Shown piece by piece: positions 1 through 5,543 of a DNA stretch of 5,543 bases (the first letter of the stretch is position 1; the number at the start of each line of letters is the position of its first letter). The notes beneath the pieces are model-generated. The model had not been told where the DNA came from. It worked only from the letters and a program-made list of their open reading frames with translations, and did not search any database. The stretch is from Acidobacteriota bacterium. GTDB lineage: Bacteria > Acidobacteriota > Terriglobia > Terriglobales > Acidobacteriaceae. The stretch covers positions 1 through 5,543 of the forward strand of contig QIAK01000384.1 in assembly GCA_003225515.1 (NCBI GenBank). Reading direction: 5' to 3'. The position numbers and the translations under genes are program-made.

Positions 1-567
1 TCGAGCCTGCGCCGCCAAGCGCAACTCAAGGCCGTGCGCCCCGATCTCGACATTCACCCGTTGCGCGGAAACGTGGACACGCGTCTGCGCAAACTCGAGC
101 AGGGAGGATATGACGCCATCATTCTCGCCGCGGCCGGATTGAAACGGCTGGGCAAGACGGAACTCGTGAAACAAATTATCCCTGCGGAAATCATGTGCCC
201 CGCCGCCGGCCAGGGAGCGCTTGGCATCGAGATTCGCCAAGGAGACGCCGCGACCCGCCGCCATCTGGAATTCCTGAACGACCCCGCCGCCCGCGCCGCC
301 ACCAACTGTGAACGCGCATTGCTCAACAGTCTCGGCGGAGGCTGCCAGGTCCCCATCGGTGCCTTCGCGGAAATGCGAAGTGGCAAGTTGCATCTCGAAT
401 CCATCGTCGCCGACCCCGACGGCTCGATAGTCCTCCGTGACTCCCGCGATGGAGACGATCCTGAAAAACTTGGCAACGATGCCGGCGCCGCCCTGCTGGC
501 TCGCGGCGGCGATCGAATCCTCGAAGCCGTTTACGGTCGCGGACTGGCCATCCCGCCGCAACCGTGA
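1..567 (+). CDS. hemC: Hydroxymethylbilane synthase (porphobilinogen deaminase), 5'-truncated by window edge
   Basis: HemC is the cytosolic enzyme that joins four porphobilinogen molecules into hydroxymethylbilane, the linear tetrapyrrole precursor of haem, sirohaem and corrinoids. The frame is open from base 1, where SSLRRQAQL is already typical of the family interior, so the N-terminal part lies outside the window and the GTG at 34 is not the start. 188 residues are visible of a protein usually about 300-315 long. Family motifs follow in order: RGNVDTRLRKLEQGGYDAI, then ILAAAGLKRLG, then PAAGQGALGIE, then GGGCQVPIGAFAE. The Cys codon at 343-345 in the last motif matches the Cys that carries the dipyrromethane cofactor (Cys242 in E. 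coli). The small C-terminal domain follows and ends normally at TGA 565-567. The next gene begins within 10 bases, which suggests co-transcription. Confidence 0.97.
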   Translation, partial: SSLRRQAQLKAVRPDLDIHPLRGNVDTRLRKLEQGGYDAIILAAAGLKRLGKTELVKQIIPAEIMCPAAGQGALGIEIRQGDAATRRHLEFLNDPAARAATNCERALLNSLGGGCQVPIGAFAEMRSGKLHLESIVADPDGSIVLRDSRDGDDPEKLGNDAGAALLARGGDRILEAVYGRGLAIPPQP

Positions 568-576
568 GGGATGACC

Positions 577-1119
577 ATGAGCCGCAAAGTTCTTCTCCAA
601 CTTCTTGGCGGCACCCAGTCTTCCCACGCGCTGCGCCGCTGGATTAATTTCTGGCCGCCTTTTCTAGGCGCGGGCATTCGCGTCCTGCGCATCGCACCCG
701 ATATGAAAGCCGTCGACGTCGAGATGAAGCTGCGCTGGTGGAACGCGAACTATGTCGGTACACATTTTGGCGGATCGCTCTTTGCCCTCACCGACGCTTT
801 CTATATGCTGATGCTGATGGCAAATCTGGGCCGCGATTACATCGTCTGGGATAAAGCCGCGAGCATTCGCTACCGCAAGCCAGGGAAGGGAACGGTGCGG
901 GCCGAATTTCGCCTGACCGACGCCCAACTCGACGACATTCGTGACAAACTGAAGACACTGCCGAAATACGAGCCGGTGTTTCTGGTGGAAGTGAAAAACG
1001 AACAAGGTGAAGTCGTAGCGGTCGTCGAAAAGCTTTTGTACGTGCGCAAGAAATTGCCGCCCAACGATTCGGCCACCGCTCAGCCGCGTAGCGGTGAAAG
1101 AGTGCAGCCCACAGCGTAA
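577..1119 (+). CDS. DUF4442 family protein, hotdog-fold thioesterase-like, function unknown
   Basis: This resembles the DUF4442 family (PF14539), hotdog-fold proteins related to acyl-CoA thioesterases; no reaction has been firmly assigned that I know of. The core includes RWWNANYVGTHFGGSLFALTD, where an invariant-looking His-Phe-Gly-Gly precedes the central helix, then a basic SIRYRKPGKGTVRAEF strand and a VFLVEVKNEQGEVVAVVEKLLYVRKK strand pair. I chose ATG 577 (MSRKVLLQ) over ATG 571 because GAGGG at 566-570 sits 6 bases before 577 but directly abuts 571. The frame gives 180 residues from 577, or 182 from 571. Recognisable homology ends near KKLPPN. The last roughly 15-20 residues (SATAQPRSGERVQPTA) are low-complexity and encoded by a hairpin repeat, with the stop TAA in the loop of the largest hairpin. 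The gene starts 9 bases after the hemC stop, so it is probably in the same transcript. A lipid or acyl-CoA role is inferred from the fold only. Confidence 0.85.
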   Translation: MSRKVLLQLLGGTQSSHALRRWINFWPPFLGAGIRVLRIAPDMKAVDVEMKLRWWNANYVGTHFGGSLFALTDAFYMLMLMANLGRDYIVWDKAASIRYRKPGKGTVRAEFRLTDAQLDDIRDKLKTLPKYEPVFLVEVKNEQGEVVAVVEKLLYVRKKLPPNDSATAQPRSGERVQPTA

Positions 1120-1163
1120 GCTGTGGGATCGCGGCGGGAACGTGAACCAAGCCCGGAAAGGGC
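1084..1163. repeat. Cluster of three small hairpins, REP-like, spanning the DUF4442/paiB junction
   Basis: Three perfect stem-loops lie within 80 bases. Hairpin 1 has arms CCGC/GCGG (1084-1087, 1091-1094) around GTA. Hairpin 2 has 8-base arms CCCACAGC/GCTGTGGG (1108-1115, 1120-1127) around GTAA, which as RNA would be a GNRA-type tetraloop. Hairpin 3 has arms GCCC/GGGC (1151-1154, 1160-1163) around GGAAA. The DUF4442 stop codon TAA is bases 1117-1119, inside the hairpin 2 loop. No T-run follows any stem, so this does not look like an intrinsic terminator. The regular spacing and the low-complexity tail it gives the upstream protein suggest a dispersed chromosomal repeat of the REP type. There is no second copy in this window, so its repetitive nature is inferred. 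It could instead act as an mRNA processing or stability element. Confidence 0.5.
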
Positions 1164-1179
1164 GAAAGAAAATTCAATC

Positions 1180-1809
1180 GTGTACGTCCCTGAACATTTC
1201 CGCGTCCGTGAGCACGCCGACGCAATCGCGTTCATGCGGGCGAACCCGTTCGCGATTCTCATATCCTCCGCGCCCGATGCTCCGTTCGCAACGCACGCTC
1301 CGGTTGCGCTGTGCGAAGCTGAAGACCATCTCATCATTCGCGGGCATGTGGCCAAAGCCAACGCGCACTGGCGCTATCTCGAGCAGAACCCGAATTGCCT
1401 TACGATTTTTCACGGCCCCCACGCCTATATTTCAACCACGAACTACGCCACGCCGGAAAATGTCCCGACCTGGAATTACGGTGCGGTGCATGCCTACGGC
1501 AATGCGCGAGTGTTTTCTGCGCCTGAGGAATTGCTGCAAGTGCTGCACGAATTGATGGATATGTTCGAACCCGCGTACGCCGAACAGTGGGCCGGTCTCA
1601 ACGAGAGTTATCGCGAACGCATGTTGAGCCACATCGTAGGATTCGAAATCGCAGTCACAAAGCTCGAAGGCAAATTCAAACTGAGCCAGAATCGCACCCG
1701 TGAAGAGCAATCGAACGTTATCGCGTCACTCGGTTCTGCGGAAGACACTGCGGTCTCAGGCGTCGCCCGCCTGATGCGCAACCAAGGTCTGGGACAGAAG
1801 AAAGAGTAA
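1180..1809 (+). CDS. paiB: PaiB-family FMN-binding negative transcriptional regulator
   Basis: PaiB-like proteins have a flavin-binding split-barrel fold. Bacillus subtilis PaiB is reported as a repressor of sporulation and protease genes, but most homologues are uncharacterised and some split-barrel relatives are haem-degrading enzymes. The match is strong along the whole length: YVPEHF at the N-terminus, ATHAPVAL, RGHVAKANAHW, FHGPHAYIS (residues about 78-86), PENVPTWNYGAVHAYG (about 92-107), HIVGFEI (about 151-157) and FKLSQNR (about 166-172). I chose GTG 1180 because family members begin M-Y-x-P-x-x-F; this gives 209 residues, close to the roughly 205-210 usual for the family. The frame is open upstream to GTG 1123, but that would add 19 residues encoded by the hairpin repeat. 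No strong Shine-Dalgarno precedes 1180: GGAAAGGG at 1155-1162 is too far and only AAAGAAAA is close. Binding of FMN, haem or DNA is not shown by the sequence. Confidence 0.94.
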   Translation: MYVPEHFRVREHADAIAFMRANPFAILISSAPDAPFATHAPVALCEAEDHLIIRGHVAKANAHWRYLEQNPNCLTIFHGPHAYISTTNYATPENVPTWNYGAVHAYGNARVFSAPEELLQVLHELMDMFEPAYAEQWAGLNESYRERMLSHIVGFEIAVTKLEGKFKLSQNRTREEQSNVIASLGSAEDTAVSGVARLMRNQGLGQKKE

Positions 1810-1852
1810 ACGACGTGTGTAGGGCGTACACTTCTGTCCGCCAACTCTTACC

Positions 1853-2722
1853 ATGAGCAAGAAACCTGATCCAGCAACGAAACAGCCACTGAAAGGAATC
1901 CGCGTTCTGGTAGGTCGTGCCAGGCATCAAGCCGGGGCGCTCTCGGCTGAATTGCGCCAGAGGGGCGCCGACGTAATCGAGATCCCCTTCATAGAAATCC
2001 GTAAGCCCAGATCGTTCCAGCCTCTGGATGCGGCGCTGAAGAATCTCGACACTTACGATTGGCTGATTCTGACCAGCGTGAATGGCGTCGAAGCCATGTG
2101 GGACCGCATGAAGAAATTGAGATTACCTGCCATCAGAACAGGTCTGGCCCCCAAGGGCGGTCGTTTACGGCTCGCGGCCATTGGACCGGCCACGAAGAAA
2201 GCAATCGAGCAGCAGAGCGGCGCCCGAGTGGATATTGTGCCCAAAGAATACGTGGCCGAATCCGTCGTACGCAGCCTGAAGAGCAAAGTGAAAGGGAAGC
2301 GCGTGCTCCTGGTACGAGCCAAAGTCGCACGCGACGTGATTCCGCGCGAATTGCGCAAAGCCGGCGCGCACGTGGACGTCGTCGAAGCCTACGAAACGGT
2401 TGTGCCGCGATCCTCGCGTACGCGACTGCGTGCGGCGCTCAAGAATCCAAAGCGCCGGCCGCAGGCCGTGACCTTCACAAGTTCTTCAACCGTGCGCAAC
2501 TTTATGGATCTGCTTGGCGCAAGAACGGAAGAGATCGCCCGCGGGCGAGGGCGATCTCGCCACAGTGGTCTTGATGGAATCCTCATGGCGTCGATCGGTC
2601 CGGTCACGTCGTCCACTCTGCGTGAGTTTGGATTGTCAGTGAACGTCGCCGCGAAAGAGTTCACGATTCCTGGCCTCGTCGAGGCTATCGTCAAAGCAGT
2701 GGAAAAAAGCGCGCGGCGGTAA
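1853..2722 (+). CDS. hemD: Uroporphyrinogen-III synthase
   Basis: HemD closes hydroxymethylbilane with inversion of ring D to form uroporphyrinogen III, the branch point to haem, sirohaem and cobalamin. The family is poorly conserved, but the two-domain pattern is clear. KGIRVLVGRARHQAGALSAEL (about 14-34) begins domain 1, with DWLILTSVNGVEAMW (69-83) and LAAIGPATKKAIE (108-119). VKGKRVLLVRAKVARDVIPREL and VDVVEAYETVVP (174-185) lead into domain 2, with VTFTSSSTVRNFMDLL (206-221) and ASIGPVTSSTLREFGL (246-261). At 289 residues it is somewhat longer than the usual 240-270. Part of the excess is a basic stretch at about 227-238 (ARGRGRSRHSG) encoded by a perfect inverted repeat. ATG 1853 is the first start after the paiB stop, 43 bases away, and no good Shine-Dalgarno is visible. 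The product of hemC in the same segment is its substrate, which supports the call. There is no fused methyltransferase domain. Confidence 0.93.
   Translation: MSKKPDPATKQPLKGIRVLVGRARHQAGALSAELRQRGADVIEIPFIEIRKPRSFQPLDAALKNLDTYDWLILTSVNGVEAMWDRMKKLRLPAIRTGLAPKGGRLRLAAIGPATKKAIEQQSGARVDIVPKEYVAESVVRSLKSKVKGKRVLLVRAKVARDVIPRELRKAGAHVDVVEAYETVVPRSSRTRLRAALKNPKRRPQAVTFTSSSTVRNFMDLLGARTEEIARGRGRSRHSGLDGILMASIGPVTSSTLREFGLSVNVAAKEFTIPGLVEAIVKAVEKSARR
2531..2558. repeat. Perfect 10-base inverted repeat inside hemD
   Basis: GAGATCGCCC (2531-2540) and GGGCGATCTC (2549-2558) are exact reverse complements around an 8-base loop, GCGGGCGA. A smaller overlapping palindrome, GCCCGCGGGC, covers 2537-2546. 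The repeat encodes about residues 227-235 of HemD, the Arg/Gly-rich linker between two well conserved segments. It therefore appears to be an in-frame insertion of a palindromic unit that the protein tolerates. It is not followed by a T-run. Whether copies occur elsewhere in the genome cannot be seen here. Confidence 0.55.
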
Positions 2723-2891
2723 GTGGTTGAAAGGATTCAGAAGGAAATTCTGCGGTTCTTATTATCAAGCACTTAGCAAATCATGCGGGCGGGCGCGGTC
2801 GATGCACGGACGACAAATGCGATCAGCTAAGCCGCCAGAATACCGTTTCCCGAGCCTGCCGAACCCTGAGAACGATAATTGGCGGTGCGGT

Positions 2892-2910
2892 GGACCCGAA
2901 GGTCCTTTCT
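2892..2910 (+). terminator. Possible weak terminator hairpin after hemD
   Basis: The arms GGACC (2892-2896) and GGTCC (2901-2905) enclose CGAA and are followed by TTTCT, a short pyrimidine tract. A 5-base stem and a broken T-run are poor for an intrinsic terminator, and the site lies 170 bases after the hemD stop. Read on the - strand the same stem has a TTCG loop closed by C-G, a very stable RNA tetraloop. It could therefore instead form in the 3' part of the S9 peptidase transcript, where no T-run follows it. Confidence 0.2.
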
Positions 2911-3000
2911 CGAATCCCCGTGCTGGAATCGCCTGCTAGCGGTAGCGGCTCTGATTGGAATCAGCAACTTACCCCTAAGTCATTGATAATATTACGAGTC

Positions 3001-3012
3001 TAAGTGCACTTA
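3001..3012. promoter_or_regulatory. Perfect 12-base palindrome TAAGTGCACTTA, possible operator-like site
   Basis: TAAGTGCACTTA is identical to its reverse complement, and its two half-sites (TAAGT and ACTTA) recur nearby: ACTTA 2967-2971, TAAGT 2976-2980 and ACTTA 3035-3039. It lies 24 bases beyond the stop codon of the S9 peptidase gene, between convergent genes, which is an odd place for an operator of either neighbour. A dimeric DNA-binding protein site is possible from symmetry alone; no regulator is named by the sequence. Confidence 0.3.
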
Positions 3013-3036
3013 TATAACCGTATGTACACAAACGAC

Positions 3037-5067
3037 TTACTCGGTAACGGAACAGCTGCAGTCAGCGGGCACGACGTGCGCCAGCAGAAAGTCTGCCACC
3101 CGCCTGTAGGCGTCGATCTGATTCTCCACACGCGCAAAGCCGTGGCCTTCATTCTCGTAGACCTTGGATTCCACGGTGCCTCCACGTTTCTTGATAGCCT
3201 CCACGACTTGCTGCGTCTCTGACTTCGGACATCGCGGATCGTGCCCGCCCGCCAGCAGAAGCAGCGGCGCCTTGATCTGATCGATGAAGTTGATCGGCGA
3301 CCGTTCTTCGTAAAGCGCCTTGTTCTTGACGATGTCTCCCATAGTCGCGAGATCACTTTGCTGCAAGACCGGATCTTCGTTTTCAATTTCGGTGAACCAG
3401 TTCACGAACGGCACAATCGGCACGCCCGCGGCCCACATCTCTGGAGCTTTGGTGACCGCCATCATGCTGAGGTATCCGCCATAGCTTCCGCCCATGACGG
3501 CAATCTTTTTCGGATCGAGGTGCCCGGTCTGCTTGATCCAATCGACACCGGCCAGAACGTCCTGCAAGTCGCCGCCGCCCATGTCGAATAGGTTCGCCTG
3601 CTGAAATTCTTTGCCGTAGCCAGTCGAGCCGCGGTAGTTGGGCGCGAGCACCATGTAGCCTTGATTGGCCGCATACTGCACGAAGCGATTGAAGGAGTTC
3701 ATGCTCTGAGCCGTGGGTCCGCCGTGAATGTAGACGATCGCGGCGTTCTGTCCGTTGCGCGCCATGTTGAATGGCACGTAGAGAAATGCGGAGATGGTCC
3801 ACTTGCCGTCGCGGCTGGGATAGTGCACCAGTTGGGGCTCAACCATGTCCTCGGATCGCACGCCCGCGACCAGCGAATGTGTGACTTGCTGCGACTTGCC
3901 GCTCGCGATGTGATAAACGCAGAGATCGCCGGGCGCAGTCGGACCGTTGTGATGGTAAAGCAGGCGCGTGCCGTCGGGAGTGAACGCCGAATGCCCGCCG
4001 GTTGGTTCATTCACGCCCTTCGAAATGGCCAGCATGCTCGATTTTCCGGTCGCCAGATCGTGCAGGTAAATGTCTTCATTGCCGTCGACGTTGGCGCTGA
4101 AGGTGAGGTGCTTACCATCCGGTGAGAACTCGCCCCCGCGAATTTCCCATTTATCGTGCGTCAGCCACTGGATCGATCCCGAGTGGAAGAGTCCAGAGAC
4201 TGATTTTCCTTTGTCACTGAAGTCGAGGAGCCCGATGTTCTCGTAGCCATTCGCAGCGTTTGATGTGATCAGTACCTTTCCGCCATCGGGAATCGCGCGG
4301 GGATCGATAGAATTCGCAAAATAGCGCTGCTCACCCTCATGCGGCGTGAGCAACGTACTCTTACCGGTCGCAACATCCGCGATGAAGATGTTTGAATCTG
4401 TGCCCTTGGCCTGTTCCTGGGTATAAACGATCTGCTTCCCATCTTTCGACCAGATGATTCCGCTATTGCCTTTATCCTGCGGCGTGTTCCTGGTGATGTG
4501 CTTCACTTCGCGCATTACCATGTCGTAGATATCGATCTCGTACGCAGCTGATGTTTTTGCTTTGACCTCGTAAGCAAGATAGCGGCCGTCGGGCGACCAC
4601 GTTGGATTCAGTTCGGCAATCTCGCGCGTCTGTGTGAGATTTACTACTTTGCCGGTCTTGGGCGAGACAAGAAAAATGTCCCACTGCTCGTCGCCGTCAT
4701 AGTCGGACTGATAGGCGATCCATTTTCCGTCGGGCGACCACGCGGGCGCAGTCTGCCGCTGGTCGCTGACCGTGAGTTGCACCGGCCATCCGCCCTCGGC
4801 CGGCACCAGCCAAAGATTATTGCGCCCGCTCATGTTCGAGACGAATGCGATGCTCTTGCCATCGGGCGACCACGTCGCACGCCCCACCAGTCGCGTCATG
4901 TAGAGCTTTTCGATGGTCAGACTCCGCGGCTCAATCTGGGCGTTGGGTTTGGATGAAACTTGTTTGGGATCGGTAATCGCCTGCGGCACAGGCAAAGTCT
5001 GAGCGGCGGTTTCGGCAACGATGGTGCTCATAAGGATGACGATAGCAAAAGGAATCAGAGTGCGCAT
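3037..5067 (-). CDS. Exported S9-family prolyl-oligopeptidase-like serine peptidase
   Basis: This is a secreted or periplasmic serine peptidase of MEROPS family S9 (dipeptidyl-aminopeptidase/acylaminoacyl-peptidase type), which cleaves short peptides inside a cavity capped by a propeller. ATG at 5065-5067 gives 676 residues. Residues 1-22 (MRTLIPFAIV... to AETAA) form a plausible signal peptide. The frame is open upstream to 5313, but that part overlaps the PIN gene in another frame and has no S9 similarity. Residues about 60-400 carry repeated PD40 propeller motifs: ATWSPDGKSIAFVS, PAWSPDGKWIAYQS, PTWSPDGRYLAYE, IIWSKDGKQIVYT, GEFSPDGKHLTFS and AFTPDGTRLLY. The alpha/beta hydrolase domain follows, with IHGGP (447-451), NYRGSTGYGKEF (477-488) and the triad Ser528 in GGSYGG, Asp610 in GGHDPRCP and His642 in EGHGF. 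The length is normal for the family. No clear Shine-Dalgarno precedes the ATG (GAACTCCC). The physiological substrate is unknown; scavenging of peptides is the usual inference. Confidence 0.95.
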   Translation of the reverse strand: MRTLIPFAIVILMSTIVAETAAQTLPVPQAITDPKQVSSKPNAQIEPRSLTIEKLYMTRLVGRATWSPDGKSIAFVSNMSGRNNLWLVPAEGGWPVQLTVSDQRQTAPAWSPDGKWIAYQSDYDGDEQWDIFLVSPKTGKVVNLTQTREIAELNPTWSPDGRYLAYEVKAKTSAAYEIDIYDMVMREVKHITRNTPQDKGNSGIIWSKDGKQIVYTQEQAKGTDSNIFIADVATGKSTLLTPHEGEQRYFANSIDPRAIPDGGKVLITSNAANGYENIGLLDFSDKGKSVSGLFHSGSIQWLTHDKWEIRGGEFSPDGKHLTFSANVDGNEDIYLHDLATGKSSMLAISKGVNEPTGGHSAFTPDGTRLLYHHNGPTAPGDLCVYHIASGKSQQVTHSLVAGVRSEDMVEPQLVHYPSRDGKWTISAFLYVPFNMARNGQNAAIVYIHGGPTAQSMNSFNRFVQYAANQGYMVLAPNYRGSTGYGKEFQQANLFDMGGGDLQDVLAGVDWIKQTGHLDPKKIAVMGGSYGGYLSMMAVTKAPEMWAAGVPIVPFVNWFTEIENEDPVLQQSDLATMGDIVKNKALYEERSPINFIDQIKAPLLLLAGGHDPRCPKSETQQVVEAIKKRGGTVESKVYENEGHGFARVENQIDAYRRVADFLLAHVVPADCSCSVTE

Positions 5068-5128
5068 GGGAGTTCGTGACAAGGCTGAAGAAAAGTTTAG
5101 CAGACACTCACAGTGGATTATTTCGAGC

Positions 5129-5539
5129 CTATTCGATGTTCCCCAGGTGGCGAAGTAAACCCGCGGTGGTGAAAAGATCGACGTTCGCGCTATTGAAATC
5201 TTTATCGTTCGACCAGACAGGAATTCTGAATTGCACGGCAAGTGCCAGCGGCTCGACATCCTCGGGATCGCGACTGCCAATCCGCCGGAGAGCTTCGGGC
5301 AAGCTCTTGGCACAGCGAGTGCGTTCTACGATGGTCACGGGGAGTGCGGCGACGGCCAGAATCACAACGTCTGCGCGAAGGCCACGCCTTTCGGCCAAGA
5401 CCGGAGCGTATTCCTCGACTTCGGAGAAGGTATACGCGGTGGTAAGTATTTCCGGGATTTTCGCATGACGCACCGCGAGACCGGCCCGTCCACCGATCAC
5501 TGCCGACAGCAGAACATTAGCGTCGGCGGCCAGCTTCAC
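5129..5539 (-). CDS. PIN-domain ribonuclease, VapC-like; start at window edge
   Basis: PIN domains are Mg2+-dependent RNases, and many are the toxin of VapBC toxin-antitoxin pairs. This 136-residue frame shows the expected acidic residues: Asp6 in AADANVLLSAV, Glu40 in TFSEVEEY, Asp91/Asp94 in SRDPEDVEPLALA and Asp112/Asp114 in WSNDKDF. The active site therefore looks intact and the length (about 130-145 for the family) is normal. The GTG at 5537-5539 gives MKLAADANVLL, a normal PIN N-terminus. However, only four bases remain beyond it, the frame stays open and no ribosome site can be examined, so the true start could lie outside. The S9 peptidase gene begins 61 bases after its stop on the same strand. 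A VapB-type antitoxin would normally lie just upstream, which here is outside the window, so a toxin role is inference and a solitary PIN RNase remains possible. Confidence 0.85.
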   Translation of the reverse strand: MKLAADANVLLSAVIGGRAGLAVRHAKIPEILTTAYTFSEVEEYAPVLAERRGLRADVVILAVAALPVTIVERTRCAKSLPEALRRIGSRDPEDVEPLALAVQFRIPVWSNDKDFNSANVDLFTTAGLLRHLGNIE

Positions 5540-5543
5540 GGCG

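Larger units (their letters stand above)
2723..3036. other. Intergenic spacer between convergent genes, no recognisable gene
   Basis: These 314 bases separate the hemD stop from the stop of the opposing S9 peptidase gene. A 70-codon frame at 2727-2939 (+) has no recognisable motif or family resemblance and no clear ribosome site, so I do not call it. I looked for tRNA-like arms on both strands and found none. Small stem-loops are present: CAGAA/TTCTG at 2738-2752 with a GGAAA loop, GGACC/GGTCC at 2892-2905, CTGAT/ATCAG at 2951-2964 and ACTTA/TAAGT at 2967-2980. The last 70 bases are clearly more AT-rich than the flanking genes. Together this fits a termination zone between converging transcripts, possibly with a protein-binding site. 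Confidence 0.6.

Noticed and set aside
1123..1179. Upstream GTG start for the PaiB-family gene
   Set aside because: It lies in an arm of the hairpin repeat and adds 19 charged residues not typical of PaiB; the GTG at 1180 restores the family N-terminus and length.
1817..1831. GTGTA/TACAC inverted repeat just before hemD
   Set aside because: A 5-base stem of this kind is expected by chance and no T-run or operator context supports a terminator or binding site.
2727..2939. 70-codon frame after hemD
   Set aside because: No recognisable motif, no family resemblance and no convincing ribosome site; a chance open frame in a spacer.
2870..2965. Possible tRNA or attachment site near GAATCCCC
   Set aside because: No acceptor, D and T arms can be paired on either strand; the T-loop-like bases are isolated.
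2866..2998. Coding-like stretch in another + frame (GGAVDPKVLSRIPVLESPA)
   Set aside because: It has no start with a ribosome site and no family I recognise; at most a decayed fragment, which I cannot support.
4580..4880. Repeated CGGGCGACCACG motif on the + strand
   Set aside because: These are the codons of the repeated W-S-P-D-G propeller motif in the S9 peptidase, not a DNA-level repeat.
5080..5130. Promoter for the S9 peptidase gene (TGCTAAACT as extended -10, - strand)
   Set aside because: The -10 match is partial and no acceptable -35 lies at the right spacing, so the call would be guesswork.
5068..5313. 82-residue N-terminal extension of the S9 peptidase frame
   Set aside because: It overlaps the PIN gene in another frame, shows no S9 similarity, and would bury the clear signal peptide that starts at 5067.

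Overview
The window (about 55-60% G+C by eye) looks like chromosomal DNA of a free-living Gram-negative-type bacterium. An acidobacterium (Koribacter/Terriglobia-like) is my best guess. It rests on the style of the S9 peptidase and PIN proteins, the scattered small hairpin repeats and the mixed haem-gene neighbourhood. I could not test this against any database.

Left part (1-2722, + strand): a haem-biosynthesis segment. It opens inside hemC (hydroxymethylbilane synthase, 5' end outside the window), continues with a DUF4442 hotdog-fold protein almost touching hemC, then a PaiB-type FMN-binding split-barrel protein, and ends with hemD (uroporphyrinogen-III synthase). HemC and HemD catalyse consecutive steps from porphobilinogen to uroporphyrinogen III, and hydroxymethylbilane must pass between them quickly. 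Here their genes are separated by two genes with no known role in tetrapyrrole synthesis. A cluster of three small hairpins spans the DUF4442/paiB junction and supplies the end of the DUF4442 reading frame. A second perfect inverted repeat lies inside hemD.

Middle (2723-3036): 314 bases with no convincing gene, between convergent transcription units. It holds weak stem-loops and an AT-rich patch with a perfect 12-base palindrome and repeated ACTTA/TAAGT half-sites.

Right part (3037-5543, - strand): a complete exported S9-family prolyl-oligopeptidase-like serine peptidase (beta-propeller plus alpha/beta hydrolase, full catalytic triad). Upstream of it on the same strand is a PIN-domain (VapC-like) ribonuclease gene whose start sits at the window edge.

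I see no rRNA, tRNA, CRISPR array, transposase or phage gene. Most of the window is recognisable housekeeping or accessory sequence. The unusual points are the hairpin repeats that intrude into coding sequence, the interrupted hemC/hemD pair and the palindrome-rich convergent spacer. I found no clear new multi-gene system.
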